Below, one piece after another: positions 1 to 7,347 of a stretch of 12,118 bases of DNA. Below the pieces are notes generated by a model. It was given only the letters and a program-made list of their open reading frames with translations, was not told the DNA's origin and did not search any database. The DNA is from JAVBOJ01 sp031550755 (lineage in GTDB: Bacteria > Bacillota > Clostridia > Oscillospirales > UBA929), in NCBI GenBank assembly GCA_031550755.1, contig JAVBOJ010000028.1, positions 1-12,118 on the forward strand, in the 5' to 3' direction. The first letter of the stretch is position 1. Every line of letters starts with the position of its first letter. A program made the translations under genes and the position numbers.

Positions 1-350
1 ACCGCCGCCGACGAGTTGACATAACACATCATCGCCGCGTCCGGATGCTGGCGGCGCAAGGCTTCCACGTCCTCCGGCGTCACCATGTCGGCCATGGGGC
101 AGCCCGCGTCGGACGCCGGCAGCAGCACGGTTTTGTCCGGCGAGAGCAGCTTGGCGCTCTCGGCCATGAACCGCACGCCGCACAGCACGATGACCGGCTG
201 GGTGGTGTCGCGCGACAGCCGCGCCAGCTCAAACGAGTCGCCCACCGTGTCGGCAATCTCATGAATGTCCATCGTTTGGTAGTAATGCGCCAAAATCAGG
301 GCGTTTTTCTCCTGTTTTTGTTGCAAAATCCGCTCTTGCAGTTCATTCAT
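1..350 (-). CDS. nadA: Quinolinate synthase NadA, N-terminal part (cut by window edge)
   Basis: NadA condenses iminoaspartate with dihydroxyacetone phosphate to make quinolinate, the precursor of NAD, using a [4Fe-4S] cluster in the cytoplasm. The 116 residues in view match the N-terminal third of the roughly 300-residue family: AHYYQ at 21-25 (substrate-binding His and Tyr), EIADTVGDS at 31-39, CGVRFMAES at 57-65, DAGCPMAD at 81-88 and YVNSSA at 110-115. Cys84 fits the first of the three cluster cysteines; the other two would lie beyond the left edge. The ATG at 350-348 is preceded by GAGGTG directly after the folC stop, with about 6-7 bases of spacing. It is the third gene of the valS-folC-nadA operon, 12 bases after folC. 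nadB and nadC would be natural next genes, which cannot be seen here. The family call is firm; completeness is unknown. Confidence 0.95.
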   Translation of the reverse strand, partial: MNELQERILQQKQEKNALILAHYYQTMDIHEIADTVGDSFELARLSRDTTQPVIVLCGVRFMAESAKLLSPDKTVLLPASDAGCPMADMVTPEDVEALRRQHPDAAMMCYVNSSAA

Positions 351-362
351 ACAAAACACCTC

Positions 363-1625
363 TTACCCGACAAACGCCCGTTTGGCGTCGCCCAGCAAAT
401 ACAGCGAGCCGCAGACCAGCACAATATCCTCCGGCCCGGCGGCTTCCAACGCGCGGCGGCAGGCATCCGCTACGGCCGGAACGGTTTCCACCCGCGGGCA
501 GTCGGTGGCCAGCGCGGCCAACTCCCCCGCCGGCAGCGCCCGTGCGCCCTCGTACTGCGTGGCCAGCAAGACCTCCGCCCGCCGCGCCACCGGCGGCACA
601 CAGGCGGCCACATCCTTGTCGCCCGACATGCCCATGACGGCGATCAGCCGCCGTCCGGGGAACAGCTCGTCCATAGCATGGCATAGAGCCGCAATCTTTT
701 GCGGGTTGTGCGCCCCGTCGAGCAAAACGAGCGGCTCCTGCTTCACAATCTCCAGCCGCCCGCCCCAGCGCACCTCCGCCAGCCCTTCCCGCAACGCCGT
801 TTCGGGGATGTTGCCCAGCGCGCGGCAGATTTCCACCACCGTCATGGCGTTCTGGATCTGGTGCGCGCCCATCAGCGGCACCCGCAGCTCCATGCCGCAG
901 TAAGAAAAATGCGATCCCTCCAGCCCGGAGGAGTGTACCGTGAGCTCCTTTGCGTCCGGCATGGTCAGCGGTACGCCCTCCTCGGCCGCCCGCGCCCGGA
1001 TGACCGCGAGAGCCTCCTCCGGTTGTCCGGCGGCGGTGACGGCGCGGCAGGGCGCCTTGAGAATGCCGCATTTTTCAAAGGCGATCTGCGCCAGCGTATC
1101 GCCCAGATACTCCGTGTGATCCAGCGACAGCGAGGTAATGGCGGCGACATCCGGCGGCGGGATGACGTTGGTGGCGTCAAATCGCCCGCCCAGCCCGACC
1201 TCCAGCACGGCGATATCGCAGGCGTGCTCCTTGAAGCACAGCAGCGCCAGCGCCGTGATGATCTCAAACTCGGTGGGCTGCGGCCCGCCGGCGGACACCA
1301 GCGCGTCAATGGTACTCCGGATGGCGTCCACCCGCTCGGCCCATTCGGCACAAGGCAGCATCTCCCCGTCGATCTGCACCCGCTCGCGGAATTCCTCCAC
1401 AAACGGCGAGACAAACAGGCCGGTTTTCAACCCGGCCTTGCGCAGTACGGAGGCGGTCATGGCCGCCGTGGAGCCCTTGCCGTTTGTCCCGGCGATGTGG
1501 ACAAACCGCAGACCCTCCTGCGGGTTTCCCATGGCGTGAAGCAGGGCGCGCACCCGCGCCAGCCCCGGCTTGGAGCCGAAGCGCTGGGTGGCGTGAATAT
1601 AGGCAACAGCCTCGTCGTAGGTCAT
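363..1625 (-). CDS. folC: Bifunctional folylpolyglutamate/dihydrofolate synthase FolC
   Basis: FolC is a cytoplasmic Mur-ligase-type ATP enzyme that adds glutamate to dihydropteroate and/or to reduced folates, which keeps folates in the cell. The 420 residues match the usual family length. Motifs in order: ATP P-loop GTNGKGS at 46-52, TEFE at 118-121, EVGLGGRFDATN at 142-153, SLDHTEYLG at 167-175, EKCGI at 184-188, GAHQIQNA at 253-260, DGAHNP at 303-308, MGMSGDKD at 331-338 and GSLYLLGD at 406-413. Glu142, His170 and Lys185 occupy the places of the metal-binding residues and the carbamylated lysine known from the family. The frame is open further upstream, but the ATG at 1625-1623 overlaps the valS stop (ATGA) and gives the correct family N-terminus (MTYDEAVAYIH), so upstream codons are only an open shadow over valS. 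Translation is probably coupled to valS. Confidence 0.96.
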   Translation of the reverse strand: MTYDEAVAYIHATQRFGSKPGLARVRALLHAMGNPQEGLRFVHIAGTNGKGSTAAMTASVLRKAGLKTGLFVSPFVEEFRERVQIDGEMLPCAEWAERVDAIRSTIDALVSAGGPQPTEFEIITALALLCFKEHACDIAVLEVGLGGRFDATNVIPPPDVAAITSLSLDHTEYLGDTLAQIAFEKCGILKAPCRAVTAAGQPEEALAVIRARAAEEGVPLTMPDAKELTVHSSGLEGSHFSYCGMELRVPLMGAHQIQNAMTVVEICRALGNIPETALREGLAEVRWGGRLEIVKQEPLVLLDGAHNPQKIAALCHAMDELFPGRRLIAVMGMSGDKDVAACVPPVARRAEVLLATQYEGARALPAGELAALATDCPRVETVPAVADACRRALEAAGPEDIVLVCGSLYLLGDAKRAFVG

Positions 1626-4243
1626 GTGGGCATATTCTCCAAACTCTCGGTCAGCTGGGCGCACAGGGCGCTCAGCCGCGTTTCCCGCTCCCGCTCGGCC
1701 TCGACCACATCGGCCGGGGCTTTGGCGACAAAGCCCCCGTTTTGCAGCTTGGCGGAGAGCTTTGCAAGCTCCTCGCGGGCGGTTTTCAGCTCTTTTTCCA
1801 GCCGGGCGCGCTCGGCCTTCAAATCCACCAGCTCGGCCAGCGGCAGATACAGCCGCGCGGCTTCTGTCACAAGGCAGACAAGCCCCGTTACATCCTCCGG
1901 GGCGGTCTTTATAAACGCCACCTCGGACGCCGAACTCAGCTTGGCAAACGACGCCAGCATGGCGGAAAAGGCGTCCTCCCGGTCGGTCAGTATCAGCAAC
2001 CGCGCCTTTTTGGAGGGCGGCACATTCATCTCGGCGCGGCGGGCGCGCACGGCGCGGATGGCGTCCATCACCATCTCCACGTCGCGCTGCTCGCCCGGGA
2101 AGCTCAGGCGCTCGTCGGCCTCCGGCCACGAGGCGCGCACCAGCGGCCCCCGGACGCCCGGCAGACTGCCCCAAATTTCCTCGGTGACAAACGGGACAAA
2201 CGGGTGCAGCAGCTTCAGCGTGCCCGACAGGACACTCAGCAGCACCTGCTCGGCGGTGGCGCTCTTGGTTTCGTCGGACAGGCGGGGCTTGACCAGCTCA
2301 ATATACCAGTCACAAAAATCGTCCCACACGAAGTCGTACAGCTTGGCGGCGGCGACGCCCAGCTCATAGCTGTCGATATTGCCGGTGACCTCGCCGACCA
2401 GCCGGTTGAACTTGGACAGGATCCATTTGTCCTCCGGCTCCAGTGCTTCCGGCAGTTCCCATGTCTCGGTGTGCAGGTTCATCAGCACGAAGCGCGAGGC
2501 GTTCCACAGCTTGTTGCAAAAATTCCGCATGGCCTCGCAGCGCTCGGCGGAAAAGCGCATGTCGTTGCCCGGCGCGTTGCCGGTGATGAGGGTAAAACGC
2601 AGTGCGTCCGCGCCGTAGGTGCTTATAACCTCCACGGGATCGACGCCGTTGCCCAGCGATTTGGACATCTTGCGCCCCTGATCGTCGCGCACGATGCCGT
2701 GGATATAGGCGGTTTTGAAGGGGATCTCGCCCATGTGCTCCAGTCCGGAGAAAATCATGCGGGCAACCCAGAAGAAGATGATCTCATACCCCGGCACAAT
2801 GACCGAGGTGGGGTAAAAATAGTCCAGCTCGGGGGTTTTGTCCGGCCAGCCGAACACCGAAAACGGCCACAGCGCCGAGGAAAACCAGGTGTCCAGCACA
2901 TCCTCGTCCTGGTGGATGTGCGCGCTGCCGCACGCCTCGCAGACGGCGGCGTCCTCGCGCGAAACGGTGACATGCCCGCAGTCGTCGCAATAAAACGCCG
3001 GAATGCGGTGCCCCCACCAGAGCTGGCGGGAGATGCACCAATCGCGGACATTTTCCATCCAGTTGAGATAAATTTTGGTGAACCGCTCGGGCACGAAATT
3101 GAGCTGGCCGCTTTTGACCACCTCGAGGGCGGGCCCCGCCAGCGGCTCCATTTTGACAAACCACTGCGCCGAGGTCATCGGCTCGACCAGCGTACCGCAG
3201 CGGTAGCATTGGCCGACGTTGTGGTTGTGATCCTCGATTTTTACAAGATACCCTCCGGCCTCCAGATCGCGCACGACGGCTTTCCGCGCGTCCTCGCGGG
3301 TCAGCCCCTCGTACGGGCCGCCGTTGGCGTTGATTTTCGCGTTGCCGTCCATAACCAGAATGTGCTCGAGGTTGTGGCGCGCGGCCACCTCAAAGTCATT
3401 GGGGTCATGGCAGGGCGTCATTTTGACGCAGCCGGTGCCGAAGGTCATATCGACATATTCGTCGGCGATGATGGGGATCTCGCGGTTTAAAAGCGGCAGG
3501 ACGCAGGTGCCTCCGATGAGGTGCTTGTACCGCTCGTCGTCGGGGTGCACGGCCACGCCGGTATCGCCCAGCATGGTCTCCGGGCGGGTGGTGGCCACCG
3601 TGAGGAACTCGCCGCTCCCCTTCACCGGGTAGCGGATGTGCCACAGATGGCTGTGCTGCTCATTGTATTCCACCTCGGTGTCCGACAGCGCGGTGGTGCA
3701 CTGCGGGCACCAGTTGATGATGCGGCTACCCTTGTAAATGAGCCCTTTTTCGTACAGCCGGACAAAGACCTCGCGCACGGCCCTGGAGCAGCCCTCATCC
3801 ATGGTAAAGCGCTCGCGCGACCAATCGCAGGACGACCCCAACGTTTTGAGCTGGGTGATGATACGGCTGCCGTACTGGCGCTTCCAGTCCCAAACCAGCT
3901 CGACAAACGCCTCCCGGCCGAGATCGTACCGGGTTTTGCCCTCACGGCGCAGATTTTCCTCCACCTTGATCTGGGTGGCGATACCGGCGTGGTCGGTGCC
4001 GGGCACCCAGACGGTGCAGTACCCCTGCATCCGCTTGGTACGGATAAGGATATCCTGCAATGTATTGTCAAAGGCGTGGCCCAGATGGAGCTGGCCGGTG
4101 ACGTTGGGCGGCGGGATGACGATGGAGTACGGCTTCTTTTTGGTGTCCACCTCGTCGTGAAAATGGCCGCCGTCGGTCCACATCTGATAGATGCGCGGCT
4201 CCACGCTTTGCGGGTCATAGGTCTTGGAAAGCTCCCGGGGCAT
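1622..4243 (-). CDS. valS: Valine--tRNA ligase ValS
   Basis: This is a class I aminoacyl-tRNA synthetase that charges tRNA-Val with valine and edits mischarged threonine. It has 873 residues, normal for bacterial ValRS. In order: signature HLGHA at 53-57 following PPPNVTGQL, PGTDHAG at 81-87, the editing-domain motif ATTRPETMLGD at 217-227, DWCISRQLWWGHRIP at 401-415, a zinc-knuckle-like set Cys419/Cys422/Cys435/Cys438, and KMSKS at 525-529. A charged C-terminal coiled coil (about 805-870) is typical of ValRS. I chose the ATG at 4243-4241: GGAGGT lies 7 bases upstream and the protein then starts MPRELSKTYDP, as usual. A longer open frame reaching 4324 would run through the promoter and is rejected. 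It is the first gene of the operon with folC. Unlike many clostridial valS genes, its leader is short and has no visible T-box. Confidence 0.98.
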   Translation of the reverse strand: MPRELSKTYDPQSVEPRIYQMWTDGGHFHDEVDTKKKPYSIVIPPPNVTGQLHLGHAFDNTLQDILIRTKRMQGYCTVWVPGTDHAGIATQIKVEENLRREGKTRYDLGREAFVELVWDWKRQYGSRIITQLKTLGSSCDWSRERFTMDEGCSRAVREVFVRLYEKGLIYKGSRIINWCPQCTTALSDTEVEYNEQHSHLWHIRYPVKGSGEFLTVATTRPETMLGDTGVAVHPDDERYKHLIGGTCVLPLLNREIPIIADEYVDMTFGTGCVKMTPCHDPNDFEVAARHNLEHILVMDGNAKINANGGPYEGLTREDARKAVVRDLEAGGYLVKIEDHNHNVGQCYRCGTLVEPMTSAQWFVKMEPLAGPALEVVKSGQLNFVPERFTKIYLNWMENVRDWCISRQLWWGHRIPAFYCDDCGHVTVSREDAAVCEACGSAHIHQDEDVLDTWFSSALWPFSVFGWPDKTPELDYFYPTSVIVPGYEIIFFWVARMIFSGLEHMGEIPFKTAYIHGIVRDDQGRKMSKSLGNGVDPVEVISTYGADALRFTLITGNAPGNDMRFSAERCEAMRNFCNKLWNASRFVLMNLHTETWELPEALEPEDKWILSKFNRLVGEVTGNIDSYELGVAAAKLYDFVWDDFCDWYIELVKPRLSDETKSATAEQVLLSVLSGTLKLLHPFVPFVTEEIWGSLPGVRGPLVRASWPEADERLSFPGEQRDVEMVMDAIRAVRARRAEMNVPPSKKARLLILTDREDAFSAMLASFAKLSSASEVAFIKTAPEDVTGLVCLVTEAARLYLPLAELVDLKAERARLEKELKTAREELAKLSAKLQNGGFVAKAPADVVEAERERETRLSALCAQLTESLENMPT

Positions 4244-4250
4244 AGTAAAA

Positions 4251-4256
4251 ACCTCC
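4251..4256 (-). promoter_or_regulatory. Ribosome binding site that fixes the valS start
   Basis: Read on the minus strand, GGAGGT is followed by seven bases and then ATG. This supports the start at 4243 over the longer open frame. Confidence 0.85.
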
Positions 4257-4295
4257 ATTACAACCGGACAGAATGGTTCATAAACGATACGTAAT

Positions 4296-4324
4296 AGTAT
4301 AACACGGCCTTTGCAAGAGCGCAA
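4296..4324 (-). promoter_or_regulatory. Probable sigma-70/A-type promoter for valS-folC-nadA
   Basis: On the minus strand a -10 box TATACT (4301-4296) lies 17 bases from a weak -35 TTGCGC (4324-4319). Transcription would start near 4289, leaving a leader of about 45 bases, too short for a T-box riboswitch. The -35 lies inside the spacer of the opposing promoter, so the two should compete for polymerase. An ATAC-N6-GTAT inverted repeat (4287-4300) covers this -10 and could be an operator; that is speculation. Confidence 0.55.
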
Positions 4325-4339
4325 CGGTTGATGTATAAT
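4311..4339 (+). promoter_or_regulatory. Sigma-70/A-type promoter for the DUF4364-lplA pair
   Basis: TTGCAA at 4311-4316, a 17-base spacer, then a consensus TATAAT at 4334-4339. The predicted transcription start near 4346 gives a leader of about 32 bases before the DUF4364 ATG at 4378. It overlaps the valS promoter on the other strand. Confidence 0.8.
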
Positions 4340-4377
4340 AGAAAAAACTGAGAAGTCCTGTGCAAAGGAGGGTTTTT

Positions 4378-4959
4378 ATGGCGCGGTACGGATTTCGCGG
4401 CGAGCGCAAGGAGATGAAGCAATATATTCTGTATGTCATGCGGCTGGCGCGCGACCATGTGACGTTGGAGGACATGCAGGAAATGATGCTGATTGACGAC
4501 CGGATGAATTATTTTCTCTTTTGCGACTGTATCGCCGGTCTGGTGGACAGCGAGCTGCTGCTGAAGGAAAAAGACAAAAAAGGCGAGACGGTCTATACCG
4601 TCACGCCGCGCGGCTATGAGATCGGGGAGATTTTGCAGGATGAAATTCCCATGGCGCTGCGGCGCGCCGCCGAAAAAAACGCGCTGGTGGTGCTCAACCG
4701 GGTGCGCCGGGACCGCAGCATCGATGTCGAAACGGTGGAGCGGGGCGGCAATCTTTACGCGCGGCTGACTATGACCGACGGGGTCTATCCCATGCTGACC
4801 ATGGAGCTGACCGTGGCCAACAAAACCCAGGCCGACGCGCTCAAGAAGAACTTCCGCAAAAACGCCGAGAACATCTTCAATGATGTCCTGCGCGCCGTGC
4901 TGAATCCCTATGAAGAGGAGGCCAAGGACGATGCGGATCATCCGTCTGAGCAGCACTGA
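4378..4959 (+). CDS. DUF4364 family protein, winged-helix-like
   Basis: The 193-residue protein resembles the DUF4364 family found in Clostridia, whose exact job is not known to me. The N-terminal 80 residues are predicted helix-rich with a winged-helix feel: a KQYILYVM helix, then an MNYFLFCDCIAGLVDSELL helix region at about 44-62, then a beta-wing-like KKGETVYTVTPRGYE. The C-terminal part alternates strands and ends in an acidic tail. There is no signal peptide or membrane segment, so it should be cytoplasmic. The ATG at 4378 has AAAGGAGGG five bases upstream; an in-frame GTG at 4360 lies upstream of that site and is unlikely. The last 29 bases overlap lplA, which suggests coupled translation. 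A transcription regulator is possible but not shown. Confidence 0.75.
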   Translation: MARYGFRGERKEMKQYILYVMRLARDHVTLEDMQEMMLIDDRMNYFLFCDCIAGLVDSELLLKEKDKKGETVYTVTPRGYEIGEILQDEIPMALRRAAEKNALVVLNRVRRDRSIDVETVERGGNLYARLTMTDGVYPMLTMELTVANKTQADALKKNFRKNAENIFNDVLRAVLNPYEEEAKDDADHPSEQH

Positions 4960-5905
4960 CCCGACGCTGAACCTGGCCTGCGAGGAGATGCTGCTTTCCC
5001 GTGCGTGGGACGATCTCTTTATGCTGTGGCGCAACGACAAGAGCGTCATCGTCGGACGCAACCAAAACACCCTGTCGGAGATCGACCCGGCGTTTGTCGC
5101 CGCGCACGGCATCCCGGTGGTGCGGCGGCTGACCGGCGGCGGGGCTGTGTTCCACGACCTCGGCAACCTCAATTACACCTGCATCTCGGCCTTTGACGGC
5201 CCGCTGGATTTCGCCCGGTTCGCCCAGCCGATGGTGGAGGCGCTGGGGGCCCTCGGCCTGTCCGCCGCGCTCACCGGACGCAACGATATTTCCATCGACG
5301 GGAAAAAGGTTTCGGGCAACGCCCAGACGGTGCGCCATGGCCGCGTTTTGCACCACGGGACGCTGCTTTACAGCGCCGATCTGTCCACGCTGTCGGGCGC
5401 ACTGCGGGTCAAAAACGACAAATACGACGGCAAAGGAGTGGCCTCGGTGGCGTCCCGGGTGGGCAATATCGCGTCGTTTCTTGCCGACCCCATGCCGGTC
5501 GAGGATTTTTTTGATTATCTGTATCACTTCGCGCTGGAGTATTATCCGGGCGCTTCGCCCTATCTCCTCTCGGAGGCCGATCTGGCGGAGGCCGAGCGCC
5601 TGCGGGCGGACAAATACGCCACCGACGCGTGGAATTACGGCCAGATGGCCGATTACAACTTCAGCGGCACCTGCCGCCGCCCCTCGGGCGGGCTGGAGGT
5701 CTTTTTGACGGTGGAAGCCGGCGTCATCCGGGCGGCCAAGCTGTCCGGCGACTTTTTCGGCCGGCGGGAGGTCTCCGAGCTGGAATCCTCCCTCGTCGGA
5801 CAGCGCCACAACCGCGCCGGGCTGGCGGCGTTGCTGGAGACGCTGCCGCTTTCCGATTACCTCTGGGGCTTCGCGGCGGAGGATGTGCTGGCGGCGTTGT
5901 TTTAG
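4931..5905 (+). CDS. lplA: Lipoate-protein ligase A
   Basis: LplA activates scavenged lipoate with ATP and attaches it to a lysine of lipoyl domains, such as the glycine cleavage H protein or 2-oxoacid dehydrogenase E2 subunits. The 324-residue protein shows the family signatures: NLACEEM at 14-20, RRLTGGGAVFHD at 65-76 (nucleotide/lipoate loop), DGKKVSGNAQ at 123-132 with Lys126 in the position of the catalytic lysine, HHGTLL at 141-146, then a C-terminal accessory domain from about 235. I chose the ATG at 4931 because GAGGAGG (4915-4921) sits nine bases upstream and the protein then begins MRIIRLSS; an ATG at 4910 lies upstream of that site. It overlaps the end of the DUF4364 gene. Its stop codon overlaps the stop of the convergent lipoprotein gene. 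Confidence 0.93.
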   Translation: MRIIRLSSTDPTLNLACEEMLLSRAWDDLFMLWRNDKSVIVGRNQNTLSEIDPAFVAAHGIPVVRRLTGGGAVFHDLGNLNYTCISAFDGPLDFARFAQPMVEALGALGLSAALTGRNDISIDGKKVSGNAQTVRHGRVLHHGTLLYSADLSTLSGALRVKNDKYDGKGVASVASRVGNIASFLADPMPVEDFFDYLYHFALEYYPGASPYLLSEADLAEAERLRADKYATDAWNYGQMADYNFSGTCRRPSGGLEVFLTVEAGVIRAAKLSGDFFGRREVSELESSLVGQRHNRAGLAALLETLPLSDYLWGFAAEDVLAALF

Positions 5906-7020
5906 TCTGGATGCTCCTCCATCAGACGCTCGAAAATCACCGGCACGAAATCGTCGAAAACCGGGTAGACATCCCGGTTTTTGCGGTATTCGGCCAGCGC
6001 GTCAACCACCGTTCGGATGTAAACAAAGCCCTTATTCTCCTCATTTTGCAGCAACGTCTCCACATTGTCCGCGCCGGCCTCGCGCAGCATGTTGATGACG
6101 GCGGCGCGCAAAATGAGCTCCTCACAGACGTTCGGCCAGCTGTCATAGGCTTGTTTTTCCATCTGCTTGCGGATCGGCTCCATGAGCGTTTCGCTGCGCG
6201 ACAGACAGTCGGCAACGACGGGGTTGTCTTCCCCGAAAATGGAAATAAACGAGTGCCCGAATTCGTGATAAATGAGCTCCCGCACCTCCGCCGTCCCGCC
6301 GAACACCGGCCGATCCTCCTCGACGCCATAGGGACCCACAAAGGCGTAAATATGGGTGCCGTCGAGCCGCTCAAGGCCGGGGCCGTAACCGCCCGGGTGA
6401 AACAGCGGCGCCAGCGTGATGGTGTATCCGGCCATGGACTTTCCGTAATATTCCTCCAACGCGCCGACGAGGTCGCCGGGCGGGAAGCCCTCGACATAGG
6501 CGTCCACAACGCGCCCGTAAAAGTCCTTGTGGTCGTTCCAGAACGTCTCGAACCCGGTGTCGAGATAAAACTGCCGCAGCCCCTCCCGGAACTGATCCAT
6601 ATCCGCCCTCATCCGGTTTTTGGCGAAGTCCGAACCCTCATAATCGGCGCTGAGGCTGAAATCCTGTTCGATGAACAGGCAGGCGGTCGGCGGCGCGTCA
6701 TAGGAAAAGCCTCTTTTCATCTCACGGTTGAAAAACCGCACCGCCTCATAGTCTTTAAACGGGGAAAACGCCCCGTAAAAATCGACGGATTTGTAGGAGA
6801 ATCTCTCGCGGGTAATCAGGTTGTGCGTTTTGTCATAATCGCTCAGATACTGCACCGCCGAGAGCAGCTCAATCCTCGGATCGACCTGAACGGTGACGCC
6901 GCCGACGGTTTGGGAGACGGGCTCCGGCAGGACGGCGTGTTGCGGCGACGGCGGGGTATTTGCGCAGCCCTGCGCGAGCAGACACAGCGCCAACAGGACG
7001 GATACGGTCAGGCGTTTCAT
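5902..7020 (-). CDS. DUF4932-like lipoprotein with HEXXH metalloprotease motif
   Basis: The 372-residue protein starts with a lipoprotein-type signal peptide: MKR, a hydrophobic core, then AQGC with Cys19 as the likely lipidated residue (Ala rather than Leu at -3, so slightly off consensus). VDPRIELLSAVQYLSDY at 46-62 and the overall layout resemble the DUF4932 family. HEFGH at 252-256 is a canonical zinc metallopeptidase HEXXH; the Glu300/Glu301 pair in WPNVCEELILRA (295-306) could give the third ligand, as in gluzincins. It therefore probably acts as an outer-face membrane-anchored peptidase, with unknown substrate. The ATG at 7020-7018 has AGAGGGG six bases upstream; an upstream in-frame start at 7074 would cover the promoter. 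It stands alone between plus-strand units, and its TAA (5904-5902) overlaps the lplA stop. No terminator for it is visible. Confidence 0.75.
   Translation of the reverse strand: MKRLTVSVLLALCLLAQGCANTPPSPQHAVLPEPVSQTVGGVTVQVDPRIELLSAVQYLSDYDKTHNLITRERFSYKSVDFYGAFSPFKDYEAVRFFNREMKRGFSYDAPPTACLFIEQDFSLSADYEGSDFAKNRMRADMDQFREGLRQFYLDTGFETFWNDHKDFYGRVVDAYVEGFPPGDLVGALEEYYGKSMAGYTITLAPLFHPGGYGPGLERLDGTHIYAFVGPYGVEEDRPVFGGTAEVRELIYHEFGHSFISIFGEDNPVVADCLSRSETLMEPIRKQMEKQAYDSWPNVCEELILRAAVINMLREAGADNVETLLQNEENKGFVYIRTVVDALAEYRKNRDVYPVFDDFVPVIFERLMEEHPD
5957..5982 (+). terminator. Possible intrinsic terminator for lplA, lying inside the opposing gene
   Basis: A perfect 9-bp inverted repeat, AAAACCGGG / CCCGGTTTT with a 7-base loop, ends in five T's. 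It lies 52 bases past the lplA stop, in the correct orientation to stop plus-strand transcripts. It is also coding sequence (minus strand) for the last part of the DUF4932-like lipoprotein. The U tract is short and the GC core is only 5 bp, so it may be modest or fortuitous. Confidence 0.45.
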
Positions 7021-7045
7021 ATGTTTCCCCTCTTTCCTTGCGCCG

Positions 7046-7054
7046 ATTATACCA
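7046..7054 (-). promoter_or_regulatory. Extended -10 promoter for the HEXXH lipoprotein gene
   Basis: On the minus strand TGG-TATAAT forms an extended -10 (TGn plus consensus hexamer). No good -35 is seen at 16-18 bases, which is tolerable with an extended -10. The leader would be only about 20 bases, just enough for the ribosome binding site. Confidence 0.65.
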
Positions 7055-7091
7055 TACTTTTTCCATTTCCGCACCGCTCCCCATGACAGGA

Positions 7092-7120
7092 TTGCGATTT
7101 TGCCGAAAGGCTGGTATAAT
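7092..7120 (+). promoter_or_regulatory. Promoter for the broken gene and probably the M50-scpAB-gerW group
   Basis: TTGCGA at 7092-7097, a 17-base spacer, and TATAAT at 7115-7120 with an extended TG at 7112-7113. The start would be near 7127, giving a leader of about 22 bases before the TTG at 7149. No terminator and no comparably good promoter is seen between here and the M50 gene, so this may also drive the downstream genes. Confidence 0.78.
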
Positions 7121-7135
7121 CAGGGCAACACAATC

Positions 7136-7151
7136 GGAGGTGACAGTCTTG
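7136..7151 (+). promoter_or_regulatory. Strong ribosome binding site selecting a TTG start
   Basis: GGAGGTGA (7136-7143), an exact match to the 16S anti-Shine-Dalgarno complement, sits five bases before TTG at 7149. No ATG or GTG lies at a usable distance. The same design (SD ending in TGA, then TTG) is seen at gerW. Confidence 0.75.
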
Positions 7152-7281
7152 GACGACACCGGCTATCCCCGCGCACCCTACATGGATCCGCGCGAACGAC
7201 GCCGCCGCGATTTGGTAAAGCGAGATTCTGGACTTCGAGCGCTGGGCGCTGGCCAATATTCAGATCGAGGACGAGCTGCGC

Positions 7282-7347
7282 TTCCCCGCCGAGTACGTCG
7301 CGCGCATCATAGAAACCGGCGACTGGGAGGATTTTCGCGACGCCTTC
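7282..7347 (+). repeat. Protein-level repeat, copy 1
   Basis: Encodes FPAEYVARIIETGDWEDF and four more residues. It aligns without gaps to copy 2 over 22 positions with eight identities (P, E, V, A, I, E, D, W) and several conservative changes. It lies beyond the frameshift in the same frame as copy 2, which shows this frame is truly coding upstream of the ATG at 7357. Confidence 0.65.

Noticed and set aside
1484..3490. A 668-codon open frame on the plus strand, antisense to valS, and similar long antisense frames over folC.
   Set aside because: High third-position G+C keeps opposite frames open; the translation is Arg/Gly/Ala/His-rich without motifs, and the minus strand encodes a complete ValRS.
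4244..4377. T-box or other riboswitch upstream of valS.
   Set aside because: The gap is only 134 bases, is filled by two promoters, and has no T-box core sequence.
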